The notes beneath the pieces are model-generated. The model saw nothing but the letters and a program-made list of their open reading frames with translations. It did not search any database and had not been told where the DNA came from. A program made the position numbers and the translations under genes. A DNA stretch of 64,000 nucleotides, from assembly GCF_029227915.1 (NCBI RefSeq), contig NC_079880.1:26033501-26097500 (forward strand). Direction: 5' to 3'. The stretch's first letter is position 1. Each line of letters starts with the position of its first letter. This DNA comes from Hydractinia symbiolongicarpus (lineage: Eukaryota > Cnidaria > Hydrozoa > Anthoathecata > Hydractiniidae). This document shows, piece by piece, positions 11,431 through 25,006 of the stretch.

Positions 11431-12767
11431 CCAATTTAAGCTGTTTATAACCAGAGATTGATTGCAAACACAAAATATTAACATTAACAAAGGGTGGTAG
11501 CCTTATATTTTATATTAACTTTATAGGCCAGTACACATCATTGAAAAAAATTATTGAGTTATATTCCGTCGTTTTTATTTGCACTTTTTTATACTCGATT
11601 AAAAACGCACTCGTGGATAAGCACGTGTACCCTTGTATAGGCGCAGCAATGTCTTACTATCACCACTGATAAGCACTGCGCTTGATTACGGCATTTACAG
11701 TATGCTAGTCAACGTGGTACACAAAACGTCGGGGAAGCTGGAATAGGATTTGAAAAGGCCTGGCATTGCTTACATTTTGTGTTATTCAACCAACAAATTC
11801 CTGTGAAAATTTATAGTACATAGACCCAAATACTGCTCCAGGATTTACTTGATATAAACATAGCACACATCAAGAGATGTCGTGAGGTTATTTCGCTAAA
11901 AAAATCAAATAATTCAATGAATAGGAAGAAAATATAGTTGATTTAGCGTCTGCGATGAAGGGTGATATAAATTCGTTAGTGCTATCGTATAAAAAAGGTG
12001 CGTTTTGTTCCATTTTTGCGCCGAAAGTTGTCGCTTCTGTCTTTTATAATTAACCAAAATGTGAAATATGAAAGATAAATACTAGTAGCTAAAATAAAGA
12101 AAAAAATATGATAGGATACAAGTCAAGTTTGGTAAGAATATTTACTTCTGTTATGTCTTAAGAAAAGAAGTTGATCTCGTAGATTTATTCTCAGTTTGTT
12201 GGTCAAGGTAGCATAATTAATTCTCCATCTTCCTGAGAAAGAATAGTTTTCAATCGGCACTCTTTCCGTTTGATATTTTTAAAAAGTAATCCGTAGAAAT
12301 TTTTATTTTTTATTTTTACTTCTATTTTTATTATAAAGAAATAATAAGATATCAAAAGAAAGAGTTAACCGATGCATAATATTTGTACTTTGCAAGCGAA
12401 CGTTTCGTCATTCGTATGAAGCTGTATGCGATGGATAAAAAAACGTGTAAGCAACTTACTTGCAGAGAAAAATGTTCGACCTCGTCCCCAGGGTCTTGTG
12501 GCCCCTGAACCGTTATTACGGCGCAAAATGCCCTGGAAATGAGGTTGATACTTATTCCCACAAACGTTCTTTGAAAACCAACTCTCCATACTATGCCCTA
12601 AATGTATAAGTGTATTTCAAGGAACCAAATTATAAGCAACTGTACTAAACTCTGCCAGGAGGTTAAGCATCTTAATACAATATAATAACAATGATATCCA
12701 ACAAACTATTCTTGGTATACCTACATTAGCTTCCACAATTGCTTTTTCGTGTTTCCAAGATTTAACC
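11431..12767. other. Non-coding; possible MITE end at 12478
   Basis: No gene is supported. The segment near 12478-12510 (ACCTCGTCCCCAGGGTC...) resembles the terminal sequence of the small inverted-repeat element at 62339-62396 (CTCGTCCCCAGAG), suggesting a related element fragment. Short minus-strand frames overlapping it are unconvincing. Confidence 0.35.
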
Positions 12768-13076
12768 GACTGATAGCCTTGTGGTAGAGCGTTCGCTTTT
12801 AGTGCGGGAGGTCTTGGGTTCAAACCCTGGCCGAGTCATGCCAGAGACTATAAAAGTGTGAATCTATCCTTTCTGCTTAGCGTTCAGCATGAGAATAGGA
12901 TTGATATCTTAGGCGGTTGTCTAGTTGAGCGATTGCTGTTGCTTCCACGACTTTCGTAGCTCAAATGGGAGCTTTAAATGCGCTAGGACCCCCTTCGCAG
13001 GACCCTCGTTGATAGCAGTATCAATAGGAACTGAAGAGGCTATCCTGGGTAAATAATAGTAATAATAATAATAATA
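12768..13076 (+). mobile_element. tRNA-derived SINE, copy 1
   Basis: The first ~71 nt resemble a tRNA with polymerase III boxes: A-box-like GTGGTAGAGCG and B-box GGTTCAAACCC (about 12817-12827). A ~200-nt body follows, with the core TAGCTCAAATGGGAGC, and the element ends in GGGTAAATAATAG plus a TAA microsatellite. The body recurs inverted at 24729-25006 with the same ATT/AAT tail, and its core recurs at 60712-61000. Such SINEs are moved by a partner LINE recognising the 3' end. Confidence 0.85.
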
Positions 13077-15417
13077 TCCGTTTGTAATCATTTAATTTTT
13101 ACCTGATTTTTAACTAAGCTTGAAGGAAGAAGTACAGAGTAAGATTTACCTTGTACATTAAGTGAACGTGTGAAATCAAAGTTAACAGCTGCGCGTAGGT
13201 ACGGATATCTTTGTAAAATGTTTTTCATCATCTTGAAATTTTTTTCATTTTCTCGAAGGCGACAGTTTATCTGAAAAAACTACTTTTTTAAACTCTCTAG
13301 TAGAGAGGATGCAACCTATTCGTATAAATTTTGGCGCGTAATATTGTTTGAGCGTATTAATTTTTGTTAAGAAACTGGCGCGAAAATTAACACGCGCGAA
13401 AATTTAGGTACGTAGGATATCTTTCAAGGGATTATTTAATGATGGATTTAGTTTTGTGGTTCATCGGCAACGTGAGAATTTATACGATTTTATAGAGATT
13501 TAATTTTGCGAATCCGACCTGCAACAAGTATTTTGCGATTTTTTTGTTGTTGCAAATAAGCGATTTTCCAAACAATTTCGCCTTGAAAAAGATATTAAAT
13601 TGATGCTTTTGTTTTGAGGAATTCATTTTTCCTAAATCCTGCTAAGTGCCGCAAAATTATTTAACAAAGCATTAATTAATCCTTTTACACAACATCCGGC
13701 AAAATTTATTTTTAAAAAAATGGAAGAATTTCATGTTATTCACATTATAAAGTCTCTAATTTATACACTATTTACACCAACATATTAAAATCGCTATCAC
13801 AACCAACTTCATTCACAGTCTCTGTATTATACAATTTCCTGCTATGTCTCCCTTTCGCGCCTAAAAGATCAAGCTCCGTTGTGCCCTATTCACTATAAGT
13901 GCTGTAGTGATATTCTTGTCCGACTACTAAGCAAAAAACAACTATGTTCCAAGGACATTTGGAGCATATGAAAAAATTTAACGGAATAGAACCCTGCAAA
14001 TTAAGACAATGGGATTGACAAACGAACCAAATTTGGTACTGGAGACGGAGCTTGTGCTGATTTCTGTCAGAAATCATTCATTCTCAGGATATTTTTAATG
14101 GGCGGGCCAAAAAATGACAAGATTTTCTTTTCATAAAAAAATACCCAAAAATGTCCGCTACAGGGTCGATTTAGTTATGGTAACAGAACAACAAGCAAAT
14201 GTATACATTTGTAATTAACTGTCTGTTCGTTTTTGTTTGCTTCTGGTTAAGTAAACTTCTTTAAAGCTTTGTTTACGCTTAGATTAATGCAAAATTTAGC
14301 ACGTGGATTCGAAATAATGGGGCGCGTAGGTGACAAAAAGAAATATTTAAACACGACTTAACAGAAACAAAACTTTGTTTAATTATTTTGTTTGAGTCAC
14401 AAAACAACACGATAAAGGATATTTCCGATATCCCGAATAAAAAATCGGGATAATTGGTTAAAGGTTACAAATCTTTACAATGTTAGATCAGAATTATTAT
14501 TTTTCGCTGACAAGTAATTTTTTTTACTAGTCACGCAACTAGATTTACAACAAAGAAACGTTTAAATTGTTACAGATGGCTTTTTTTCTTTGACTTTCAA
14601 AGTCACGCCCAAATTAGATGCTTCATTTAATAAAAAGTTGGCACTGGTTAAAATGTATATGGCATATACTATTTACTAAATCTTTCCGTGTTCTCAAGAA
14701 AAAATTAAAAGGGGAAATTACGAGCCCAAAAAAACACAACAAAAAGTTAGTCGTTCACTTTAAAGATTGAACCTCTGGAATAAATATGGTTGTTTACGAT
14801 TCACAAATTACCGCGCGAATAACTTTTATTTCTAAGTTTACACAATAACTGAGAAGTTTGGAAAATGTTTATGCTCCGTGTCAGTATTCTGCCGAACATT
14901 TTCCATCACAGCTCATCCACAGAACCTTAATAAATATGACGTCATATTGGCGGAACAAAAGAAAAGCTGCATTCACAAGTAGCTGTCTAAAATGCTTATG
15001 TCAACAAATATTTTTATTTAAAAAAGAATAACTAAATAAATAAACAAATATAACTGAAAAATTTAAACTTTGATTACCGCGGTTTGATTGCTCTGTTGTG
15101 ATTTTACACATTTACTGATGGAATGTGCAACCGTATAGTTATTATTCTCTGCGATGGAGCTTTCGTGGTAGCCGCGAATCGTTGGTGCAACAAAATTGAA
15201 ACAGCTCAAGGTTGATTAACATAAATTACAAAAGCAGAAAAGACGAATTATTAAAAGAAAAATAGAGAGAGATAAAGAGAGAGAAAGTTACTAGGTAACT
15301 GAACTTATTTCTTGATGCTGTTGCTATGCTGTGTCTATATGGAGCCTGTTGTGACTTTCAACTGACTTGACTTCGTGTATAAGCTACCTTACTGAAGAAT
15401 TGAAAAGATCGCAGAGG
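13077..15417. other. Non-coding; no gene recognised
   Basis: No coding exon could be supported. A segment at 13300-13420 is rich in GGCGCG/CGCGAAAATT words typical of old interspersed repeats. A TGACGTCA-type site (ATGACGTCAT, 14937-14946) lies in otherwise plain sequence. Confidence 0.4.
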
Positions 15418-15476
15418 AATCTCAAATCGGTTTGAACCTTTCATGGTCCATGGTGAGTTCAAACCGATTTGAGATT
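15418..15476. repeat. Perfect 20-bp inverted repeat (hairpin)
   Basis: AATCTCAAATCGGTTTGAAC at 15418-15437 is exactly repeated in reverse complement at 15457-15476 around a 19-nt loop. No flanking gene explains it. It could be the two ends of a tiny foldback element or a structured-RNA stem. Confidence 0.9.
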
Positions 15477-18400
15477 GCTCTAACTCCATTGGAGTTGGTG
15501 TAAACTTTGTTTTGATACAATTTCATTCTCAACTGTTGCTAATATACAATACAAATGGGTTTTATACACTTAGTCTTGATTTTGTAATTCATCCTGAAAT
15601 AGAAGATCAAAACTAAAAAGACATTTAAACTTTTTTTTAGTATTTTTTTTCGCTAAAATACAAAAACTACTAGATATGGTTTACCTAAAATTACTTAGTG
15701 TAAGCCGACCTTAAGGTCATGCGCGTGTTGTTTTTTCTCTCTAGGGTATACTAACCTTTCCCACGATGATCGGTTTGTGTTTTTCAAAGTAAAGGGTCGT
15801 GAGAAGATTATGTGTTATAAATGCATCAACATATTTTTTAAACAAACTAGAATTCCGAACCAGAACGAAAGGCTTCTGAAATCTATATAAAATGCTAAGC
15901 TGTGTTCCAATTCAAAAAGACTTTTTTCCGATCAAAGCAGAAAATTTGACACCGAAGTAACACTCAATCAAATTGCAGCATTATTTATTTTTATTTTGTT
16001 GACTTTATAATCCCCGATTGATTTCTTTAAGAATTGAGCACATGCCACGTATCATAGCCATATGCGCTTCGGGAAGAGGGTTGAGGGGAGGTGGGGGGAT
16101 GACCCCTTTTCTTTCGGTGAAAAAAAGTTTTGTCAATCATGGATAATGTGGGAAGGGATGCCATCCGTTATAGAGGTTTAAAATCCCAAAAGCCAGCACC
16201 ACCTCCCCCTCCCCCACTCCAAAAACACCTCGGTGTACACTAAAGTTCTGCATACATATTGGCACCCATAATGCTGTAACCGTCTTTTCTTAAAAAATAT
16301 TTTTATTTCTAGGATGACAGCAAAATACATATGCCCCGGGTTGGCAACTAAACTGATCGTAATTAATAACACGCATGAAAGTAAGTTTTTTTTAGTTAAC
16401 ACATTGAAAAGGCCTAAATGTGGCCAATTCAGGAGAATTAAATCTTTTTAATAATCTTCATAATTTTTTAAGAGTTTACTTATTTTTACATTCAAAACTT
16501 TTCTTCTTTCTCACAAATAGCATTAATAACATTTTACCTGCAGTGCGAAAACCCTGCAATATTGCACAGACCGACATCCAAAACGAAAATTAAATATAGC
16601 TAAATATAGCATTATCTAGCCAGGAGACATAGCGTTAGTTTTCATATCACTGAGAAATCAAAAAAGTTGATATTGGTAAAAATTGCTTTGGATTACAAAC
16701 GAAATTTTTGGGGTCAGGTTACTGACATTTTTTTTGATTGGTTACTTCTATTGTTCTTTCGTCAAATGGTCAATATCGGGAAATATTCGGTGTTAGGAGC
16801 GAATAGTTTTACTGAGTAGAACAAAATTAACTCTGGGACTTTTATAAGAAAGCAAGATGTTGTCACTTGCTCTTTGGTGTATTTAAATTAGGCGCTTTTA
16901 TATGAGTCTATGATGGAAATTTTGATGTCTTCAAAGAAAGTTGAGTTGACTAGGCTATGTGCTATCGTGAGAAAATTAGCTATATTCTAGATATTGATAA
17001 TCTATTTTATAATACCCGTATACGTCTGTCTGTCTATCTGTCTCTTTGTCACGCAAAATGGTAGCTTCGCTGCGCAATAGCGAGAAGCACGCAAAGCGGT
17101 AAAAAAAAAACGGGCGAACCAGTGGATTTTCCACGGGCTAACGACTAGTTATTTTTAAATAACTGAAAAAGTAGAAGCAATATTGAACTGTATAACATTA
17201 AATCGTTGAAAAACAAATAAATGGATAAATAAATACTTGAAGCTTGTTTTCCTAAATTTCTCCCCATCTAACGTCAAAGAAACCTCCAGAGGCGTATTGC
17301 ATGGCTAATTCGTAGCATAAGTAATAAATGGTATATGTGCGCTAACATAAAAAGAAAACCGTTATCAAAACACTCAATACGTGCGGTTAACCAGAGTTTC
17401 AATATTCACAGCTGGTGTGAAAAGGGTTGTTAGATTTGTACATTGAAAACAAATTAATATTTAACAAATAATATAAAAATAAGAAAAAATATAAACTAAA
17501 CTTAAAAATAAATGAATTAAATATAATGATATGAATGGGTAATATAGTAAATAAAAGTTCTTATATCACACACGTTTGCAGGGAATAAGTTTTCTAAGAA
17601 AAACGCTGGAAAGTATCATTTTAGAAAACAAGGATGTTAAGTTTAAAGAATAATCGTAGAAGGAAAATTAAGGATCAAAAGAAAAATTAGAATGGTGAGG
17701 CTCTTTTCTTATATTTCCTGCTGTTAATAATTAAAGGGAGTTTTGTGTAATCCTTTACCAGTAATTCACGATCAGTTCAGACAGACTTATAAAAATTACT
17801 TCTGTTCTTAAAATTATATGTTCGTGATGTTTTCTTTAAATTATTATAAACTGAGATAAACATTCCACTTGAGCTACATGCCTACCATTTTATTGAACTT
17901 TCTTTACTAACCTTGTTCGAGGTTATATGGGTTTAAATAGATGTCCTTCTTAAATTCTTCTTTATATTTTACAGAAGAAATGTTTTTTGTTGATTTTGCG
18001 ACAATAACTTTTGTCATGCCCTGCTGACTTTTTCTGTGAAAGCAAGACCCATGAATCGCTTTCATAATATTTACATCAACGGTGCCTGATGCGTACTAAT
18101 AGAACGGGAAAATTAGTGCACCCAGTCAAGTTCTATCAATGGAATCATTAAATGAATGAATGAATAAATAAATGGATAAATGATTGAATGAATGAATGAA
18201 TGTTTGTACTTTCTGTACAAGGTCATAGGAGGTTAAAAGTTAACCACGTTTTACCTTTAAAAGCCTCAATTGAATTAATGATAAGCTTTCGTCATGTTTC
18301 GTTGTTTGAGAGCAAAAATTACGAACATTTACGCATGCATGACTTATTTCGTACTCCTTCTTTTTTTTTTAATTTGTTTTATTTCTTGCATCTTTGTCAC

Positions 18401-20403
18401 TACTTTCTATTATGTCTTATGTTAATAGAGGGAAACATTCCAAATGTTATAGCCTGTTGAGCATTTGTAGTTCGTCGCATACGTAATTTGCATTTGTTTC
18501 CAGGTCATTCTTCTATACATCAGACGTTACATAGTGAGATTGTCGAAATGATAATAAGAAAATTCTCATCGTTCGCTAACAAAAACAAAACATTCCGCTC
18601 TCACTAGGACTAAAGCAAAACAAAATATCTCATGTACTCTAAAGATGGTTCATGAACCCCCTGTAAATCTGTGAAATTTGATATATTTTGTAATTTGTCA
18701 AGGCCTACACCAGGGTGGAAACAAATGAATATTTTTTATCAAAAAAATAGTTGCGGAAAAAAGAACAGCATGTGAAATAATTTGAACGGCAATCAAATTT
18801 TTAATTTTATAATACTTAATTTAATCTTAAGTAAACACTTTTTCTTCTACACGTATATTATCTATTGTCATGCACAAAACAATACCACCATTTAAAGGGA
18901 TTAATCCACTAAGCTTAGAGATAATACTGATGCTCTCAAAATACATACATCCTCTTAAGTCCCTTTAAAGAAAGGTCACAGGCAATGTTTCATTGTAATT
19001 TAAAGAGACATGGTGGTAGGCAAAGAAGCTGAACACCATTAGGAGAAAGGGAAATATTGAATTTTGTTGAGCAAACTAGAAAAAGGATGGCGAAAGGCAT
19101 CTGGAGTAAGAGAGCTAACGAAGGTACAAATTTAATTATACAAACTAATTTTCTTTATTACATGAGCTTTTTAATCCTGTTTACATGTTGTGGTTTGAGA
19201 TTATATATTTTATGAATCCTATTGCTGTTTTAATAATCTTTGTTGATCCATGTTTTTGCAAATATGTAACGTAGCTAGTTCCGTTTAAGATAATTAGAGT
19301 AACATTAATCCTAATGTCCCATAATTCAATAGTAAAGTCATATATTAACTAAACAAAATATTCCACATAGAACAGGAAAATTATAGTATTTTTTGGCTAA
19401 TGGAACATGCTTACCTTTTGAAAAATAAAATCTATTCTGCCAGTGTTTTCAGCGATAAAATTTTTTAAAATCAATTCGTCCGAAAAATTATTATTCGTTC
19501 GGGTCTTATTGGTGTTTACTGCTTAATATTCTCTTTCAAAATCAATTAAGGAAACTAGTGCACTTTTATAAGAAAAGAAGAAACATATATCATTAAGATG
19601 GCTTTCCCAATAATCAATCTTTTCACCTTTCATGTGACTATAGGTTCGTCTTCAAACATTGATAATAGGGGAAAAGGGGGCAAAAAAACAAAAACTATAG
19701 CAAAATGAGTTGTTTGACATTTTATTTTGACACTAAATTTAGACAGAATCCTTTTTAATTTAGTAGTCAAAGTGCAGATATCGTCCAAAGGTAATCTTAT
19801 CGCGACTTCTTGTCCAACAGTTCCAGCTACTAACCCGTTTCCGGTTCATTTTATGTTTATCCTGTTTTCGTCCGGTCGATAACAAATTGACAAATTAAGG
19901 TGTGAATAATAAGTTATCATTTAACATCTCATTAATGATGAAATATAAATTTATCCTGCATGTGAATACATGGATTAGCATCTGCATACTTTGAACGTAC
20001 TTCATTAAATAGGACTTCCTCACTATTGAGAAAGTTCACTAAACAAAAATAAAGATATTGTTTTAAATAAAAGAAAAATTAAATACCACATGCGTGTCTT
20101 TTTAAATATAGATTTTTCCTCTTCTTTTCATTATGAAATCTTTTAAGTGACTATCTCTGAAATTTTTACTTAAATGCGTTCGAATTAAGATTTTTAACTC
20201 TATAATTTCTTCTGCTTCCAAAAGCATTTTAAATTCTATAAACTAACTCTTTATTAAGAAACATGTATATAAGAAAAACAATATACGACCTTTAATACCG
20301 AGTTCCATACAGCATCATTTGTAGCTGTAAAAACGTCGCGACTTTTATCGCATATGCCTAGACTATTTCAATTTGGCTATCTTTTGCTCACTTGCTGTTG
20401 CAG
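15477..20403. other. Long gene-poor stretch with microsatellites
   Basis: Contents noticed: a GTCT-rich microsatellite at 17024-17044 followed by a copy of a dispersed element end (ACGGGCGAACC ... CCACGGGCTAACGACTAG, 17109-17150); a tetranucleotide tract (ATGA/ATAA) at 18150-18203; and a weak ~135-bp inverted-repeat element with TACCACCAT ends near 18884-19020. No coding exon was supported. Confidence 0.45.
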
Positions 20404-20487
20404 AATATGGCTGATGTAAACAGAAGATATTCGTTGTTTCAAATTTTCAGTTTAGTCAATATTCATGACGCAGATATAAACAACGAA
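20404..20487 (+). CDS. Weak candidate first coding exon, unknown protein
   Basis: A pyrimidine-rich acceptor (CTTGCTGTTGCAG) is followed four bases later by an ATG (20407) opening 27 codons (MADVNRRYSLFQIFSLV...) that end at a consensus donor (GAA|GTAAGA). No partner exon was found and no family is recognised. The case rests only on the two splice-like signals, so this may be chance. Confidence 0.18.
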
Positions 20488-23400
20488 GTAAGACACGAGT
20501 GCAAGATACGTGAAAAAATGTATGACAGGGTGATCATCATTATTCTGTCTAAATGGCTCTGTGAAAATAGATTGTTGCTAGCACTTCCACTGATTCGTGT
20601 CTATTTTTTTCTTTGCTCAGATCACTTGATGGATATATATTTTTAAATTACGTCCAAAATTTCTGAGATATCATTTTGCATGGAAGTTGAGAGTTGCTAA
20701 AGAACAAAAAACAAACACAGAGAAACTGATAAAAAACTGTCGAAAACGTGGCAATAACGACGAACTTAACTTACATACACACATAAGGAACCAAGACAAC
20801 CGCCAATTAGTAACAGTTTCTTAAATTTTAAGTTCGTTTTACTGGCAAAAGATTTTTAACAATTTTTTTAATTTTGACAGGTATGTAAGAGGGATATTCA
20901 ATCATAAACATGATTTTCACACAACCAAGAGACTTTCAATAACATATATACAAGTAATGATGAAATATTGACTTTTTCGCGTTAGTCATCATCTAAAATG
21001 ACGCCCATTCTGTTGAAATCGTCAATTTTTAAGCATTCTTCTGATTTGTCAGGATAACTTACTCGATATTTGTCCACTTAATGGAAGGCATATGTGCAAA
21101 AGAAATGTTACTTAAAATATTACTTTTTTATAATTAATTAAAAGTTATTCATTCGAAATATTAACCGTTACACAATGTCGTGCAAGTCCTTCATATAATA
21201 CGACATATTAAGCATCATATTGGGCAGACTCAAAAATAATTTAAAAAATAATGGAAGATTGTTAACTGCAGTTTTTTGTCAACAAGCCTAACCGCAATCA
21301 TTTCAATATGACTACGTACCTAAAATAAACTTTGAGTGATTTAAACTCTGAAGTATTGTAGTGACATGAAATTGGACATATTTAAACGATTAGATACAGC
21401 TATCAGAAACAAATAAACAAATAAACAAAGAAAAAGTCGGACATTTTGTTGCGGTGTATGACTCTATATTTAAGATTCGGGTTATAGAAATCTGATTCGT
21501 ATGTATAACAGAACAGAATGTTCCTCTAATGCAACACAGTGAACAAAACATTTGACGCACGTGTTGGTTGATTTCTAGGTTTACAATTATTTCGTCTGAA
21601 CACCATTTTAGTTATAAATTAGTCCTAAAATCAAAATTTCAATAAAATCTTTTGTACAGGGAACAAAAGCAGTAATACCAGTATGATGTTGAGAGCAATT
21701 CCATTACATGAGACTAGATAGACCATCTGTGCCATCTGTGCTACCTGGTCTCAAATTTTAAAACAACAGCATTTCTGCTTGTAAGTTTCTTGACCAAAAA
21801 ATCCATTCTTCCTAAAAAGCAACAAAAAGTACAAAATAGAAATGAAATGTTAAAACGCTATTTTTTTCTCCGTTAAATAACTAGCGTCAGGGATTTATCA
21901 CCTATTTAGTGTGTTCCTTTATCTAATTTAAAACAAGAAAAGAAAAAGCTTTGTATATATTCCATATAGGGGTGTAGACATACCACGTAGACACCAATTT
22001 TACTTGTCTACGGAACTTCTTATCACATTTAATTACAGTAATTGTTTTGAATAGCCAGTATTTAGTGGAAGTATTTTAAAGAGAGTTGCTCGAAGTCTTA
22101 TCTTGTTTTAATCAGATGAAAGAAGAAAAATTGGATGTGAGCAGATATCTCTGTACTTTGTTTAGAAATATTTTCATCGTAAATAGGATGTAATTAATTA
22201 TTTCTGAGGTTTGTTTCTTTCTCTCTGGTCAACATTGTTCAACAAATAATCACAATTACCGATATTATGCATTAAAGTTTTCTGTTTTGTAGCCCTTTTT
22301 GTTGGTGCAATGATGTTCTGTAGGTTTATAGACTAATGAAAATTATAGTTAAAAATGCAGTTTCTCGCAAACGTAGTTTAATTAAGACGGCTTTTATAAA
22401 TGTTTGTATTGTTTTTCCATCTGGAATATATTCTTTACGTTTCATAATCTGACTAAACGTAGGCTTGTGGAAATGTCCATCAGAATTCACCAGTCGCTGT
22501 TCGCAGCTACCATCATGGCTTTTAACCGTACGGCGAGCACTACAACATACCTAGTCTATGTTGTAGGGCCGTGGATAACTCAACAGGTTCGCCCGTCCTT
22601 TTTATATCGGTTTTTGTGTATCTGTAACACAGCTATAAAACCATGCAGAGAAAGCTATCGCTATTGTGGTACTATTTTGAGCAGAGACTGACAAAATATG
22701 GGTAATATTAATATGGAGATAGCTAAGAGATCACAAGAAGCACTCTCTAGCACAACAAAAAACGAATTTAAGCTTTCCAAATTTTTTGTAGCAAGTATTA
22801 CCTTACTTTGAGCTCGTCATGGCATTCTTTTCAGCACAGCTATTTACATTGTCACCCTTACTCACACATTTTTTCGACACTTACTTTATTGGTAAAGAAA
22901 AAGTCGGCAAAAAGCTACCAAGTTTTTTCTTAACGAGTAATATTTTTTGCCGAACATCAATTTTGCCGATTTATTTTATTATCAGACCAAATATTTTGCC
23001 GATTTTTTTTATTAGCCATTTTTATATTTTTTATATTTCATTTTAATCTCTGAGGCCATAACGGTTTCGCCTTGTACCTTTTCAAGTGGGTGTAACAGAG
23101 AAGAAATAGCGCCGAGTAAAAAGGGATGAAGCAAAATTTAAGGACCAACGCAGAGGAAATGTTGAAATGAAAGAAGAAAAAATCGTTGAATTTAACTAAT
23201 TTATATACTCCAACGAAGTGATTATTCCCTTTGTCAAATTTTTTTGAGGAAAAAAACTTGAAAATCCAAGCTTTTTTGGTCATTTTCAAAGTGAAAAAAT
23301 TATGACTTAATTTTTTACTGTTGGAGTTAGGGTTTTTGCTGACATATTTTTGCAAATTCTTTCTTACCGATTAGGTAATCTATGGACACACATTGACACG

Positions 23401-24728
23401 TTTGTTTCACAGACATATATTTCCTGAACACTTTTACATTACCACTCTCAACTTTTACTATCCTTCAGAAAAAGGTTAAGTCTTTTATATATTAACACTT
23501 TCGTTTATATGGTAACACTTCTTATTTTCGACTTAATTTAGTTAAAATTTCAAAAATTTAACCAATCAGTGGTCTAAGGTGCCATGTTTTTATATTGAAT
23601 CACCAATATTGGTCAACATCTGCTTCGTTTTCCTGTCTTATGCAATGTTAGCATGGTCCAACATTTAAGGAGAATTCCATATCAAAACTACGGCACAAGA
23701 CATTGGAAGTGATGTATTACTCGCTGTAATTTTTTGGTATTAGATCTTCTGAGCTGCTTATACTAAAGCCACATGTGTTTTGTAACCTTCCACTACTTTA
23801 AATCTGATTTTTACTCACTAGAAATTAAACCGACAAGTTTAGAAAGGGTATGTAAGAGGTTAACAAGGTACCCAGTAAGGCCAACATTAGTAGTTATCCC
23901 TGGATGAAAAGTAACGCACGTGTGAAGGTTTGGTAAAGGTTGACACAGTGTATACAACTCTTTCTTGTTCTACAATCTTCGTAAGGAATCAGAAGCCGAT
24001 AATTCTTGTGTATGCTTAGTCACACATCTCACATTTGCACCACCGTTTCTCTAACAAGGTGGCAGAGTATTTTTAACTGTCAGAACAATTCTTATATTAG
24101 GTAAGACAACATGCATGGCTGTTTCCATTCTTTTATGTTTACCAAATACAAATACAAATTTTAAATAAACAAATTATACAAAATATAAGCGCATTTGATT
24201 ATACTGCCAGAAAAAAAGATTTGAACTGTATAATTATGCGAGAGTGAGTTGTTTTATAATATCTACAATCTTCTATTAATAAATTTCAAACATGTTTTGA
24301 TGACGAAATGAAGTTTGCAAGCGTGTAATTATCTTTATCAGTGTTCTAACTTTTTAGTAAAGCTTTTTCTAAATTGATAAGATGTAACTGATGACAACAT
24401 ACTTTTCAGACCCAGATAAGTATATTATAGTTTATTATTTTGTTGTACTATATATTTGTTTTTACCGTTTGTTAAATGTTAAAGATATATACATACATAT
24501 CCATATACATACCTTACCGACTCGGCCTGGAATATTTTTATCTTTAAAAGGAATTTCTGCTTTGAGCCAATTTTTCATTATGTATGTTAAAATGCTTTTC
24601 AGCAATATTTTGATGTCTTCAATGTTTTATTTTGTAACAACGTGTCTTCTCAGGAAAAAACCGCGTGTATGTACGCTCATAAGTTACGCTCTGTAGATTA
24701 AAATTGCTTCCTCCCCTCTTTACTTAAT
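20488..24728. other. No gene recognised
   Basis: AT-rich sequence. A short repeat with several TTTTGCCGA words lies at 22890-23010, and a degenerate copy of the GGGCGAACC element end lies near 22585-22600 (minus orientation). Open frames at 22404 and 23038 show no domain or codon signal. Confidence 0.4.
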
Positions 24729-25006
24729 TATTACCATTATTATTATTATTTACCCAGGATAGCTTCTTCAGTTCCTTATAGAAATGTTATCAATGAGGAT
24801 CCTGCGAAGGGATCCAAGGTCATTTAAACTCCCATATCAGCTATAGAAGGAGTGCAAGTACAGCAGCCGCTCAGCTAGACAACCGTCTGAGATATCAATC
24901 CTAATGTCATGTTTAACATTAAGCACAAAGGATCAATTTACACCTTTATAGTCTCTGGCATGACTTGACCTACGCCGCACTGGAACCACAAGTCTACCAG
25001 TCAGTC
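24729..25006 (-). mobile_element. tRNA-derived SINE, copy 2
   Basis: Reverse-oriented relative of the SINE at 12768. Reading on the minus strand, it shares the GTCATGCCAGAGACTATAAA junction, the GAGATAT/TTAGGATTGATATC segment, CCTTCGCAGGATCC and the GCTATCCTGGGTAAATAAT end followed by an AAT microsatellite. The tRNA-like head is degraded or truncated. A C-rich tract (CCCCAATCC words) flanks it at 25007-25070. Confidence 0.8.
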
